A stretch of DNA of 64,000 nucleotides, from positions 1 through 64,000 of the forward strand of contig WNNJ02000063.1 in assembly GCA_012934845.2 (NCBI GenBank), in the 5' to 3' direction. Position 1 is the stretch's first letter; each line of letters starts with the position of its first letter. The DNA comes from Pomphorhynchus laevis. Lineage: Eukaryota > Acanthocephala > Palaeacanthocephala > Echinorhynchida > Pomphorhynchidae. Position numbers and translations under genes: made by a program. Of the stretch, positions 31,407 through 43,699 are shown one piece after another. The notes below the pieces were generated by a model. The model was not told the DNA's origin and made no database searches. It saw only the letters and a program-made list of their open reading frames with translations.

Positions 31407-33313
31407 TTGCCCTTCAAGTCTCACACGCACCGTCGCTTGCACCGTGCCCCATGGTTTGAAATCCAATGCCTACTATCAAAGCGTCGACTCCGCCATGCTT
31501 TTCGAGTCTATCACCGCTCTCTCAGACGTGATTTCCGCTCGATCACTCCGTCTTTCCGTGATTCCTATCTTGCTCATCGCCGGTCTCATCTCAACCTACT
31601 ACGTACCAAATGCAACTCCTTCTGGCAGCATAAAATCATCACTTCATTCAACTCTAAGACTCTCTGGCATACTTTTAACTCAATCCTTGCTCGCTCCTCT
31701 TCGCCGTGCAACATCAATGCCAATGATTATTCGTCATTTCTCCAGACTAAAGTATCCACGTTGCTCTCTCACACCCCGGTCTCCATCCTATCCCACTCTG
31801 CCCAGTCTAATCTCATCCTTCCGGAACTCTTTCATCTTCTCCCTGTCTCACCTACAGAAGTATCATCTGTCCTCATGTCCTTGCCCAACAAAACCTCACC
31901 TACCGATCCCCTGCCTACTCACATATTAAAATCTATATGCTCATCGATATCCCCATTTCTCACAACCTTGTATAACTCGTCCATCCGCAGTCGTATCTTC
32001 CCTTCACACTGGAAATCCGCAATCGTTCGTCCCCTCCTTAAGAAACAATCGCTCGACCCCTCCCTTCCTTCTAGCTATCGCCCCATTTCACTACTCCCTA
32101 CTCTTTCTAAGCTCTTAGGACGCCTCATCTTAATACAAATCAACGCTTATCTCACCTCATCCAATCTGTACCCTCCTTTCCAATCCGCTTTCCGCTCTAA
32201 TCACTCGACAGAAACCGCATGCATAAAAGTGTACAACGACTTACTCATTTCTCGAGACAAGGCTCTATATAGTGTTCTCATCTCCCTCGACCTCTCCTCC
32301 GCTTTCGACATTGTCGACCACTCCGTCCTCCTTTCTCGCCTTCGTTATGATTACGACTTTTCTTCCTCCTCCGTAGCTTGGTTCGCCTCATATCTATCCG
32401 ACCGTTCCTTTCGCGTCTGTACTAATTCATCATCCTCCACTCCCATCCCTATTTTTTGCGGGGTCTCACAAGGTTCAGTAATAGGTTTCCTGCTTTTCTC
32501 TCTTCTGCTTGGCGATCTATCTCCGTTTACCAAACCTTACTCCTTTAAGGTCATGCAATACGCCGATGACATTCTAATCTATGCTCATGCACCCGCACAT
32601 CGCATACACGATATCGGCATTTCTGCCTCCAACTGTCTTTCTTCTATCTGCAAACGTCACTCCAATCTCCATCTCGTTCTAAACCACGAAAAGTCCAAAA
32701 TAATGTGGATCCTCCCCCGTAAACCAAACATATCTCCTCCCACTGTATCTTTTGCCTCATCGATCACCTTTCCCTTAAACCCTTCGTCCGTGACAAGGTC
32801 CGCTCATCTAACTTACTTATCCGACTTCCGTTCTTGTATGTCTCTTCTTTCATCGCTTCTTTTCCCTAAAATCGATTACTGCCTTAGCCTTTTCGCCAAT
32901 TCTCCAAAATCCATCATCCTACCCCTACAACGAATAATCAACACCGCCGTTCGAGTGCTCTTTCGTCTCGTCGCTTCGACCACACATCCACATATTTTGC
33001 CCAACTCTCCTGGCCCACCATCCACATCCGCATCAAACTCCGCCTTCTTATCGTTACCTTTAGTCTCATCGCTGTCGGCTACCCATCGTTCATCAACCTT
33101 CCTTTCTTAGACGATACTCGCCCCACCTCGCTATCGCTTCGTTCCTGTCATACCCTCTTACTCCACGTTCCTAATTACTCCAACAACTACGGTCTCCGAT
33201 CCTTCCTCGTCGCCGCCTCACTCGCCTGGAATCAACTCCCTATCGACGTCCGCCGCGACCCCTCCTTTATCACATTCAAACACCACCTCCGTTCACACCT
33301 TCTCGACACCTGA
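31407..33313 (+). CDS. LINE A ORF2, reverse transcriptase domain
   Basis: Long open frame (31,407-33,110) with SVLMSLPNKTSPTDPLPTH, SYRPISLLPTLSKLLGRLI, QSAFRSNHSTETACIKVYND, LISLDLSSAFDIVDHSVLL, WFASYLSDRSFRV, GVSQGSVIGFLLFSLLLGDL and QYADDILIYAH. These are RT blocks of the CR1/L2 group, and the catalytic YADD box is intact. The C-terminal part continues in another frame to about 33,313 (RDPSFITFKHHLRSHLLDT). RT copies element RNA at the nicked target. The frame is shifted relative to EN upstream. Confidence 0.8.
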
Positions 33314-33465
33314 TTCACAGTCTTGTTTTGTTGTGGTCATGTAAGCGTGCGCTGGCACGTATTTGCCACGTTAAAACAAATCCTTTTTTTAAAACATTAC
33401 AAAGTTTACAATAATAAAAAACATTATAATTAAAAAAATTAACATTTTTTGTTTAACATTACAAT

Positions 33466-33931
33466 GTTAAACAAAAATCGCCTTTTTGTAAAAAATTATA
33501 AACAATAAAATTTGATGAATTAAATTATAAAATAAGTAGATAAAAACAAAAACGATCAAATTATTTTATTAAACGAAAATAATCTTGAAAAATCTTGAAT
33601 AAAACAGAATCGCGTATACTTGATTTGATTTTACATGGAATATATCAAAGTCGTTATTTATAAGCAAACAAAGATGATTATTATTGGACAATAAACATTA
33701 AAATAAATTATAAAATCAAAATAAATTATATTTTTAAAAATGTGTATGCCCCTTGCATACTTGATCAGGAGCATAACTTAGATTTAAAGTTTCCATATCA
33801 ATAAATTAATATCATATATAATAGCCATCATTTAAGAAATATATCCTTATTTATATAATTACCTGAAAAATGTTGAAACCAAACATATTAGTCAAACATA
33901 TTAGCTTGAGAACAAATATGCCAACGTAAAA
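33466..33931. repeat. 466-bp direct repeat, proximal copy (long target-site duplication)
   Basis: Partner of 28,804-29,269. It is continuous with the 3' flank of the GT13 pseudogene, as in the left arm. The few differences between the copies (one base in the AATTTGATGAATT stretch, a few in TTATAAGC) indicate some age. Confidence 0.85.
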
Positions 33932-34051
33932 CATTACATAGTTTACAATAGTGCACTGTTTCAGAACTTATATTTCACTTTTGAATCATTTTTATAAGAA
34001 AAAGAATGAAATTACATCTTTACGGACAGATACGTATTTTCGTAAATTCTT

Positions 34052-35287
34052 CTACGTAGCGGTTTTAATAAAAATTCGTTTATCATTTTTGACAACTTGC
34101 ACATATCCTCTATAAACAGTTCGATAGAACGAAGAAAATATACCAGACATTAAATTGTATGATTTTAAGATTTCAACAGTTTCTGCGGCAGTGTTGCATG
34201 TTATTATTTCACACGGTTCACCAGGAGACCATATAAATTTGTTCGTCTTGATATCGTCATTTAAATAAATTTCCGAGTTGCCTTTTGATCTGCATGCACT
34301 CAACTTTTGATCAAATATAATATCATACTTGTCCTTTACGAGTACCTCCAAATCTCTTAAATTTAATTGTAACCATTCTGTTGCTAAACACATCGAATGA
34401 ACTATTCGGCCTATATAATCAAAATACAGTCCATTGCTAGCGCCACGCTTGGCCCATCTTGACATTGATACTCTAGATACTTCTGGTCTAATACATGCCC
34501 TAGATTTAGATTTCTGTGTTGGATTTCTTAGCCAATCGTCCCAGTAAATATCAGGTCATTTTATACTTAATTCATCCCATAGATCTTTAGTTAATATCCA
34601 TCCTAGTCCAGGAAAGAAATCTGTTCTGTGTAGAAGTTGCTTAGAATGTGTACTTGATACTAATTCGGAAAGACCATTATCATTCCACGCGGAAATCATT
34701 AAGATTGATTTATCCATGTGTAACAGTGTTCGTAATTTGTAAAAATATACTAGAAAATCAGGAGCTAATTCAAGGTCATCCTCCAGAACAATAATGTCAT
34801 TAAAATTTGTTTCATTAAGATTGAATATGCTGTTGAATGTAAACTTATAATGTGAGGCGATTTGACGATAACGCTGGCGTACATTTAAATTGGACGCACC
34901 GTATATCTCTTTGTTCGCAGGAGCTATTATTACATGATCTGCAAGCCGTCGTGAAATATCTATGGTCGCCCGATCGGTACTGTCGATACTGACAACTATT
35001 GGAAATTGGACACTTAGATCGATATTTTTATGAAAATCATTGATTAAAGATCGCAGGGATAACAGCAATGACTGGATTGCGTTCACTCGATTGTGTGTGA
35101 GAATTAGTATGGGCAATTGATTTACGTTGGGTGTCAATATATCCGGAACTTGGGATTTTGAAATATTCGTTAAAATGTCGTTATTATTTTGTTGATTTGC
35201 TGCTTTTGATAAAATATAAATTACAACAGCACATACGAAACATATAACAATTGAAATTAATACCTTTCTTCTTACGATCAATCGCAT
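34052..35287 (-). pseudogene. GT13 (MGAT1-like) duplicate with a premature stop
   Basis: Mirror copy of the left-arm gene. The codon for Trp244 (IKWPD) is TGA here, removing WDDW and everything after it. There is also a three-base net gain at the QMKSR position. About ten other residues differ (for example V97I, A150T, T197M, I314V, N355G, D381G), and the few synonymous differences I noticed are outnumbered. This pattern fits a copy under little constraint. The transmembrane anchor, EDD motif and RTDFFPGLGW remain readable. A product of about 243 residues from the first part would lack the catalytic C-terminal half. Confidence 0.88.
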
Positions 35288-35764
35288 AAGTCTAAAAACA
35301 GGTAACTGAAAAATCAGAAATCCTTTGACTCGTAAATAATTGTCATATTTTTATTAATTTAGAGAGACGTTACCTGTAAAGCAAAAGTTTAAGGCAATGC
35401 CAAACTTTATTTAAAAGTTCAAAATTTAAAAATAAAATGCATATTAAGTTTCAGAAAGGCATAGCTTCTATAAGTTAATATGTCACAGTTTCGTTTATTT
35501 CGAATGTGATGTCCAAATTGAGTAGTATAGAACCGTGCAATTGGGCGTCCACTGAGACAAATTAAATTAGCACTCAAATTTCTACTTTTATGGGCTTCAA
35601 CACACTATGCTAAATTTGAAGTTCTAAAATTGGGAGTAGAAGGCATAAATAGATCACTGAGTCATTTTCCATGTTAATAGACTTTAAAAATAAATTCGAA
35701 TTTCTTACTAACATAAGATAAGACATATTAATCAAATATATTATATATTACCTATAATATATTA

Positions 35765-35971
35765 TTAAAGCATCACATAAATCTTTCCAGGAGACTGTGA
35801 GTTCATCCTTCGAAATAATAACTTTACTGCTTTATATTTAAGTTTTATAAATTCATTTTCATATCTAGATCTAATTAAACCTTTTCTTGTTACATTCCAA
35901 GTTTTAATATTTTTGAAGTGAATTTGTTTGTCCAGGTACAGGTTCCTTTTAACTGACAAGTAAATGTGCAA
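35765..35971 (-). CDS. Right-arm copy of the hypothetical 68-codon ORF
   Basis: The translation is identical to that at 9046-9252. It lies upstream of the GT13 pseudogene in the same relative position. Coding status is uncertain. Confidence 0.25.
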   Translation of the reverse strand: MHIYLSVKRNLYLDKQIHFKNIKTWNVTRKGLIRSRYENEFIKLKYKAVKLLFRRMNSQSPGKIYVML

Positions 35972-36867
35972 TTATCCCAATTTACATATTTTACGTAATT
36001 TAAAGTTAAGACTATTTACAGCTAAAATTAAATGAAAGTTAATTTTATAGTCAACTTGCGTACATTCATGCACGCAACTTGCGTATGCTACTATGAAAAT
36101 TGACATCGGTGAGTTGACAAACATTGTAACATTTGTAGTTTTTTTATCAATTTAATATCCATTGCCCAATATTTTTAATTTCTTTCATATTGAATATTTT
36201 AGAATTTTTATTTCAAATGAAAATATTTACTATGTCGACTAATAAAACTACTTATAAATATTATTCTCATATATGTACTTATACTTGACTAAATATCGCT
36301 TTGTTAATATCATTCGATCCAAAACTATCAGTTTATATTGCGCAAAATTCCTATTAAAAAATAAATATCTCGTCAATATTTGAAAAAGATACATCCGAAA
36401 TTAAACTGTCGCTGAATTCATAATGCCTGTACAGTATAGAGCATAGGTAAATTACAAAAAAACACAACGAAGATTATTGTCCAACATCTTTTCATTTTCG
36501 GATTTCTATACTACGGATATTTTAATATCCGTAGAAACGGATATTCACTCTATCTGCATGCAAAACAAATTATTCATTCAAAGGTAATGCAGTTCAATCG
36601 GCCAATCATGAAGAGGTTGAATCAGTTGGATGTGGAAATTGAACGGTGCAGTTCGTTACAACGATTAAAACAAGCTCTTTTAGCAACTTAATGTTTTTTA
36701 TGTGATGCAACTATCGGGCTTTGCTCGCAATGTTGTCATGTAATAATAATGTGAAACCGGCTAAAAAAGTAATGAATTATGTTTTAAAGGAAAAAACAAA
36801 AACTTGCCGTGTACCATTACAAATATTATTTTGCTATGCTTAATGCTCAAATGAACTACTGCACAAC

Positions 36868-38725
36868 TCAATTCTCACAAACCATCATCCCCGACCTTTC
36901 ATTGCTCAACAACTAATTCTCTCCTCGACATTCTACTGCTACATGTGAAGTGACTGCTTAAGCCCTTCTGTACTGAGCAGTCACGCAACAATTGACCATC
37001 TCGCACGACATACTTTGTTGGCGGTTGGAGGAATATACTCTGCTGAGAACGAAGTTCCACTTAGATCCAGTCAGAGTGGTGCTCTTTCAAACGACTATCG
37101 AACTCTATATGTTGTAAGTTGTGAGAGTTCGACCCGATTCAATTCCTATCTCTCTTCACAAGCTACCAAGATACTTTCGACTACCTACAAAGGTCGTATG
37201 TTTTATACCACTCCGACAAATCTCATGGTCCTAGGAAAAATGTTACGTATACCCAATCTCTCTGTTTCCTTAAAACAAGCTCGCTCGAAAGAATATTGGA
37301 GTTCTCGGTATAAACTTCAACTATTAAGGCTAGCATTGCTCGCCTTAATACATCTCAGTCTTATTTCTGGAAGATTTTCAAGAAAGAGAAGTTTGTCAGC
37401 TGGAAGGAGATGGCATCAAGCTGGATCGGTAACATAGGTCTTGATAAAGTTTTGGAAGAGTCACTATCCCATCACAATTATGGAGCAACTCTTTTCCCAA
37501 ACTAATCTCTACCTGGGGCGGATTAGGAGTAGGGATCTATCGGTTACGAATATCCTTAACTTCTAAGGTCCGCTTACAGGTACCTACAAAACCCATTCGC
37601 CACTCTACACTCGAGTCTGTCAACTTTTGACAGACAATCAGAGAAAGGGGATCGCCATCACTTTAATTTTAGCCTCACCATCCGATATTGCAAGTATTAA
37701 AATTGCCGTCGAATATTTTTAACAGAGAATAAACCGGTTACATGTCCTAAAGATCTGCGGTCCATTTCGATCCAAAATGCACTAATCTCTATTTACAAAA
37801 ACGCGCTTGCGCATAAAGTCCGCGATCATTTCAGTAGGCGTAATTTAATCCCACTAGGTTTTCTTTGGTTTGTAAAGAGTCTGTCAGTCCACTCGCCAAT
37901 AGGTGAAGTGCATCGGTTTTGCCAAGAAAACAGCCATCAGCTTTATGTGGCTGTTTTTCTTGATTTTTTCTGTAGCATTTGACCGAACCTCTATTCCTTT
38001 TGTTATATCCTCTCAAGTCCTTCGGGTTGCATGTGATAATTGTTAACAGGGTGGATATATTTTTGTTCATCAAGCGATTTTTTTACGAGGATGACCATGA
38101 TGCTCATCGGTTCTAACCAATTACCAGTGTGCCTCAAGACTCCCCTCTTTCTTCTAATGTTGATGCATCCATTGTTTTGTTCCAACTTTTAAACGTGATC
38201 AATATCTAGTGGTATATGCTGATGATACAACATCCCTGTTTAGAGGACGCAGGTGCACAAATGTAGTCTTAGATATCAGCCGTTCCTTTTTTAGATTAAA
38301 AGACCATCTATCCCACTCCAATATTTTACTCAACTCATTTAAATCGCAGGCGGTTGTCTTTCATGACTCCCCTGCCACTATAAAAAAGCTAAAGAGACTA
38401 ACAACTTCTGCTCTCTCTTCCATTTTGCACAATCAACCACTCTCAGTATTTACACATCGAGTAAGATATCTAGGGTTTTCTGTTACTATAAACTGGACTG
38501 CCAAATCCGACTTGAATAGATTCAAATATGTCCGGAAGAGGGCTAGATGAGCTCTGAATCGAACCCAGCAACTATCATTAAGTGGAAGCGCTCGGGTGCG
38601 CCTTTGGTGCACCTGGGCAATCTCGGGATTAGTGTTCTTTATAAGAAGACATCCCCCAAAGCAAATACCAAGATTTCTTAATAATCGTATTCTCCTGCTT
38701 AGGCGGAGAGGGGAAGTCTGCGTCG
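36868..38725 (+). mobile_element. LINE family B, internal-to-3' fragment (right arm)
   Basis: Mirror of 6294-8151. It starts in the EN C-terminal part (TCATTGCTCAACAACTAATT). It contains a 140-codon linker frame at 37,015-37,437, the YADD region at 38,209-38,550 (VYADDTTSLFRGRRC, VRYLGFSVTINW) and RLWCTWAISGLVF. It is inactive. Confidence 0.8.
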
Positions 38726-39109
38726 AGGTTTTTGCAACGCCTAGCGAACAAGCTCGTTGCAAAGTAGAGCACCTCGTATGATCACGAGATAACACGCCTC
38801 CGAAAGATTATCGGACTCCATATTGCGTGCTGCATATCAATGTGCATACGAGGTCCGGCGTTTGATAGGCACGGATGAAGAAAAAGCGACAACATAATAA
38901 ATATGTAATATTTTTAAGTTGAATATTTTAATTTTATTAAATATCTTAACTATTATTTTGCTAATCTGAAGGTTAGATTTTAGTTAGATTTTTAAGAAGA
39001 CAAGTCAAATCAAGGGATAGTCCACACGTCGTTTAATCATTTCTTGTGACTTTATTCACTGCAAAATTATTGATTTGAATTACTTACGATTGTCAGCAGT
39101 GACTATAGA

Positions 39110-39290
39110 ATCTGGAAGCTCATTCCTTATATTAATAGCTCGATGAAAATGCCTTAGTAAAATCTCGAAGAATTCTTTCCAAACCATTAAGTTCCTTGCG
39201 TGTACATGGACAAGTCGATGGTGTGGCATACTCAATTAATGGCCTCAGTCAGGCTCTAAATAAATGAGCTAGACATCCAGTGGTTAAAGA
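39110..39290 (-). mobile_element. CR1/L2-type LINE C-terminal fragment, internally deleted
   Basis: Mirror of 5520-5940 but missing about 220 bp between the RDFTK block and the RAINIRNELPDS block (junction near 39,148). This is the main length difference between the outer parts of the arms. Confidence 0.65.
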
Positions 39291-40416
39291 ATATAAGCTG
39301 TTCTTCGCAAAATAGTACAAAAAATTTGCCAACATAATTTATTAACAATCATACATTGCGGAGTGTCAAATGCACGCAACTTGCGTATGTAGCTATGAAA
39401 ATTCACACCGGTGTTAAGACGAACATCGTAACATTTGTAAAAAAATAAAGTATAACTAAAGTTTTTTTAGTTAGCGTTTTTTTTGACAAACGTTTGACAT
39501 GAAAAATTCAAACATGCGTTAGAAATTATTTATATAAGTGAATCATCTGCAAAAATGCTATTAATATAAGTTTCTTAGGAAAGCATTTTGTTAAAAAGAA
39601 TATGATTAAAAATTTCTACAAAATAGCTGTTTTATACTCTTTTGATAATATTTTCAATTACTATTTTTAAATATGTCCTGTTTTGCATGAATTAGTTTGA
39701 GAATACCACATAATCTTCATTAAACAGTCATTTTAAAATAGAGCTATTCGATTTTAGATAGATATTTAATCCTATAGCTACTTAATGATATTTATGTAAC
39801 TGGAAGAATTTAGAATGCTTTACTTGATTTATATAATAGAAAGCGTTTTTGTTGTTTATACGAGTATATAAAAGATGAAGGTATATTCAAAAATGTGTTT
39901 TGAAAATTGGTCTAATAAGTTTTTAAATTGGTTACCTGGCACTTGTAGACATTCGTAAACTTTTGCTCAAAATATAATACTGTATATTTCGTCATACTTC
40001 TCCATGTTCAAATTATCTAAATGTAAAAATATAACAATTTATAGTTAAATTGATTTTCTAGTAACAATTAGAAAATAATATTTTTTTATTTTATAATTGA
40101 TATTATCGATTACGCAGTTTCGCCCAATTCTGATTTGCCACTTTCTTGACAGTCTATAGCGCTCAAAGAAAATTTAATGTATTTCATAATGTGTGAATAC
40201 ATCCACTGGCAATGCAATATGTGAAGAACATTTGCATCAAAATTAAATTGGTCACCCAATTGTGAAAACATCTACGATGAACCAATACTGGATGAGTATA
40301 ATTCTTATGGCGTAAGGGTTTTACCGGTAAAACTTTTGGTCAACGAAAATCTTCCTCTACGTCAAGCACCGAAAAGTATTTTATAAACGTATTAGAAACT
40401 TTGTTTTATAATTTGA

Positions 40417-41006
40417 AACTTTTTTATTGTGAACCATCCCCGAGAATACAAAAAGAACTTTATTTATTTGATATTTCGACTGTACTTAGCAGTCATTTTC
40501 AATCTAAAAATAGAAGAAAATATTACACAAAAAATTCAATTAAAAATAATGTAACTAAGTTATAGCCCCATCGGCAATAGCTGATTTCATTTTAGCAACC
40601 TTATCACGATGTTTAGCAAGTTTATAGTTTACATCTTTTTGTACGTCTTGTGGAGGGAATTTTAAGGACCAGTTAGATTTATTCCCTTCCATTGTAGGAA
40701 GGGAATAAGTCTATCTTTCCTACAATAAAAGGGAACAAATCTAACTAATCCTTAAAATTCCCTCCACAAGACGTACAAAAAGATGTAAACTATAAACTTG
40801 CTAAACATCGTGATAAGGTTGCCGAAATAAAATCTGCTGTTGCCGATAGGGCTATAACTTAGTTACATTATTTGTAATTGAATTTTCTTTTGTGTAATAT
40901 TTTTCTTCTATTTTTAGATTGAAAATGACTGCTAAGTACAGTCGAAATATCATATAAATAAAGTTCTTTATGTATTCTCGGGGATGGTTCGCAATAAAAA
41001 AAAGTT
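40417..41006. mobile_element. Foldback element, right-arm copy
   Basis: Mirror of 3794-4380 with the same terminal AACTTTTTT / AAAAAAAGTT ends and the axis near 40,700. Its two halves are mutual reverse complements. Confidence 0.75.
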
Positions 41007-41283
41007 ACTTTTGACCCGAAAGCAATTATCAACGATATAATTTAAAACATTAATTGAATTATTGCATCAATTATTACCTTATAACATATTTTTCGTGGTT
41101 CTTACCTTATGTTCCAAAGTTAAGTTTATCTTGTCATACAATATACTCGTAAAGTTCGCATTGACGTTTATCGAATACTAAACTTTAATTAACATTAATC
41201 AATATTTATATTATTTACATTATATAATTGTTAATAGATATCTCTAATTGTCATTAGATTGTAAATAAGGTGACAATATATAA

Positions 41284-41503
41284 TTATTTATTTCACAATT
41301 TAGATCCAATATTTCGGTGGCACGTGGGCTCACTATCATCAAGGATTATTTAATGGTAAGTATTTATAATCAGGCACTTTTTTAATCAAGACAACTTTTG
41401 TTAAAAAATTGTCTTGATTATAAATACTTACCACGGAGTAATCCTTGATAATTGTGTGCCCACGTGGCAACGAAATATTTGATCTAAATTGTGAAATAAA
41501 TAA
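41284..41503. mobile_element. 220-bp foldback MITE, right-arm copy
   Basis: Mirror of 3297-3516 with the same length and terminal inverted repeats. Confidence 0.8.
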
Positions 41504-41886
41504 AATAATGTCTCTTCATCTTATTACAATCAAATTATCTAATTGATGTTGGATTTTTTTATTGTGTTCAAACATATAATGTTTTAATAAACAAACAATA
41601 CAGTGACGTCAGTAGAATCTATGTATATAGTAAAATATAAATTCTTGTTTAACTTCAATTTAAGGACGTTTTATTCTAAGATAAAAGTAATTAATGGTTA
41701 CAGATAAAGTTGTATATTTACTGCATATTTGTGGAAATCGATTATCGATTAACTTCGGAATTCACTATATAACAACTCTATACATGTCGTCGATTGTACA
41801 AACTCGGTCCTTTGGAGCGTCATTGCATGATATTGATGTGTTTGCCGATCTGAAATGACGTTCTGATTCAGATATAAATTGACAAT

Positions 41887-42087
41887 CTAATTGCATGATA
41901 TTGATATGTTTGCGTGATATTTCTCGTGTATATTTATAGTGTCTAAGATTATTTTGTTTTTATAATTCGGCGCGAGGCAATTAATAAATCTATTATCCGA
42001 CTTCGCACATATGCATCCTTTACAAACAGCCGCTGGGCCATTGCATGTGCAACAAGTATGCTCGTGTAAGGGACGTCCACGAACCAT
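41887..42087 (-). CDS. Small Cys-rich ORF, right-arm copy
   Basis: A 66-codon frame differing from the left copy at a handful of positions in the first 21 residues and identical over the remaining part. It keeps CNGPAAxCKGCICAK. The same reservations apply as for the left copy. Confidence 0.4.
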   Translation of the reverse strand: MVRGRPLHEHTCCTCNGPAAVCKGCICAKSDNRFINCLAPNYKNKIILDTINIHEKYHANISISCN

Positions 42088-42178
42088 CGTTTGATGGACT
42101 TACTGTAAATTTTTGTAATAATAACAATATTTAATTGACAATTCAAAGTTTGTATGATATATTTTATAGATATGTTTT

Positions 42179-42757
42179 AAATTAACGATCTGAAATTGAT
42201 GATCTGTCACTGACGATTTGAAATTGACGATTTGAAATTGATGATCTGAAATTGACGATCTGAAATTGACGATCTGAAATTGACGATTTAAAATTGACGA
42301 TTTAAAATTGACGATTTAAAATTGACGATTTGAAATTGACGATTTGAAATAGACGATCTGAAATAGACGATCTGAAATTGACGATCTGAAATTGACGATC
42401 TGAAATTGACGATCTGAAATTGACGATCTGAAATTGATGATCTGAAATTGACGATCTGAACTTCGATCTGAAATAGACGACCTGAAATTTACGATATAAA
42501 ATTGACGATTTGAAATTGACGATTTGAAATGGACAATCTGAAATTGACGATCTGAAATTAACGATCTGAAATTGACGATCTGAAATTACGATTTGAAATT
42601 GACGATTTGGAATTGACGATCTGAAATTGACGATCTGAAATTGATGATCTGAAATTGATGATCTGAAATTGACGATCTGGAATTGGCGATCTTAAATTGA
42701 CGATCTTAAATTGGCGATCTGAAATTGATGATCTGAAATTGACGATTTGAAATTGAA
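42179..42757 (-). repeat. 14-bp minisatellite, about 41 units (right arm)
   Basis: Reverse-complement array of ATTGACGATCTGAA units. It is more heterogeneous than the left array and about 228 bp shorter. Confidence 0.95.
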
Positions 42758-43086
42758 TCAACAAACCTTGACTTCAATTAATCAACGAGCGCTGACTTCA
42801 GCAGAATATACGTATATAGGAAAATATAAATTCTTGTTTAAGCCCAATTTAAGGACGTTTTATTCGAAGATAATAAAAATTTACTGCATATTTGCGAACA
42901 CCATGAAACAATAAAATTTTAAATAATAATTAAAAAACTGTAAAAATAACAAATAGTATATTTAAAGAGTTGTACTAAACCCTTAATCTTTGGCGATAAA
43001 GTTAAGAATTTTTCTGTTTAGTCGCTAAGGATTTTAACAGTTAAAGGTTTCTATGCCCTCGCTGCGATGTATTGACAAGCAAATAA

Positions 43087-43699
43087 ATAGACCTAAACAA
43101 ACTAAATTAAAAGTACTACAGGAAGATATTTAAAAATTATTGCAATAAAATGATTTTGTAATACAAATCAAATATTTAAAATATAACAGTATTCTTTGAG
43201 TGAGCATTAAAAGTGTTGTTTATTAAATTTTAATTGTATAAAAACAATCAATTGAGCGAATTCTGACAAATTATGATTATATCCAGACATCTGTTGCTAT
43301 AGAAGTACTTTGACTTTTTATGAATTTCCAAACGTATTCGGATGTTTACTTGGTTGAAATACTATCACTTCAAATGCCCCTCCATGTAAAAAAACATTCA
43401 AAAGTTGCGACAAAATACTACCGACACATAAAGAGTGACTAAATAACTCATTATAATTAATTAATCCATATGAAATAGTTAGTGTACTGACTTAGTGTAA
43501 TTTGTGAAATAGTTCGTGTAATTGCTGTGCTATAAGAGCGATCAATTATAAGAGCGATTAATATTTGAATGATTAACTTATTATGGTCAGTATTTTACAT
43601 GTACATGATTAAAAAATACGTATTATAATAAATTATCTATATACTTCTAGAACATTTAGAACCTGTAAATTTACATTGTAATTTACAGTTTTTTATTAA
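43087..43699. other. Unique flank outside the palindrome
   Basis: AT-rich sequence beyond the palindrome edge without recognisable genes. It does not match the left outer flank (1-1485). Confidence 0.5.

Larger units (their letters stand above)
29270..33465 (+). mobile_element. LINE family A, nearly full-length, in the right arm
   Basis: A 4.2-kb non-LTR element absent from the left arm, so it inserted after the palindrome formed or was lost cleanly from the left. Order: 5' non-coding (29,270-29,480), ORF1 (29,482-30,531), ORF2 with endonuclease and RT (about 30,494-33,313), and a 3' tail with CATGTAAGCGTGCG and AT-rich sequence. GC-richer coding sequence stands out against the AT-rich surroundings. 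The RT has the CR1/L2-type signature (YRPISLLPTLSKLL, NHSTETACIKVYNDL). Confidence 0.9.
26166..43086 (-). repeat. Right arm of the giant inverted duplication
   Basis: Reverse-complement partner of 1,486-14,236. It is longer because of the 4.2-kb LINE A insertion plus the 466-bp duplicated flank; without those it is about 12.3 kb. It holds a PLE, a GT13 pseudogene, the 68-codon ORF, LINE B, foldback elements, the Cys-rich ORF and the minisatellite in mirrored order. Confidence 0.92.

Noticed and set aside
1486-43086. Palindrome as a pure assembly artefact of two haplotypes joined head to head
   Set aside because: Not excluded, but the spacer carries unique genes and the arms differ by several structural events, so I kept it as a real feature to be tested.
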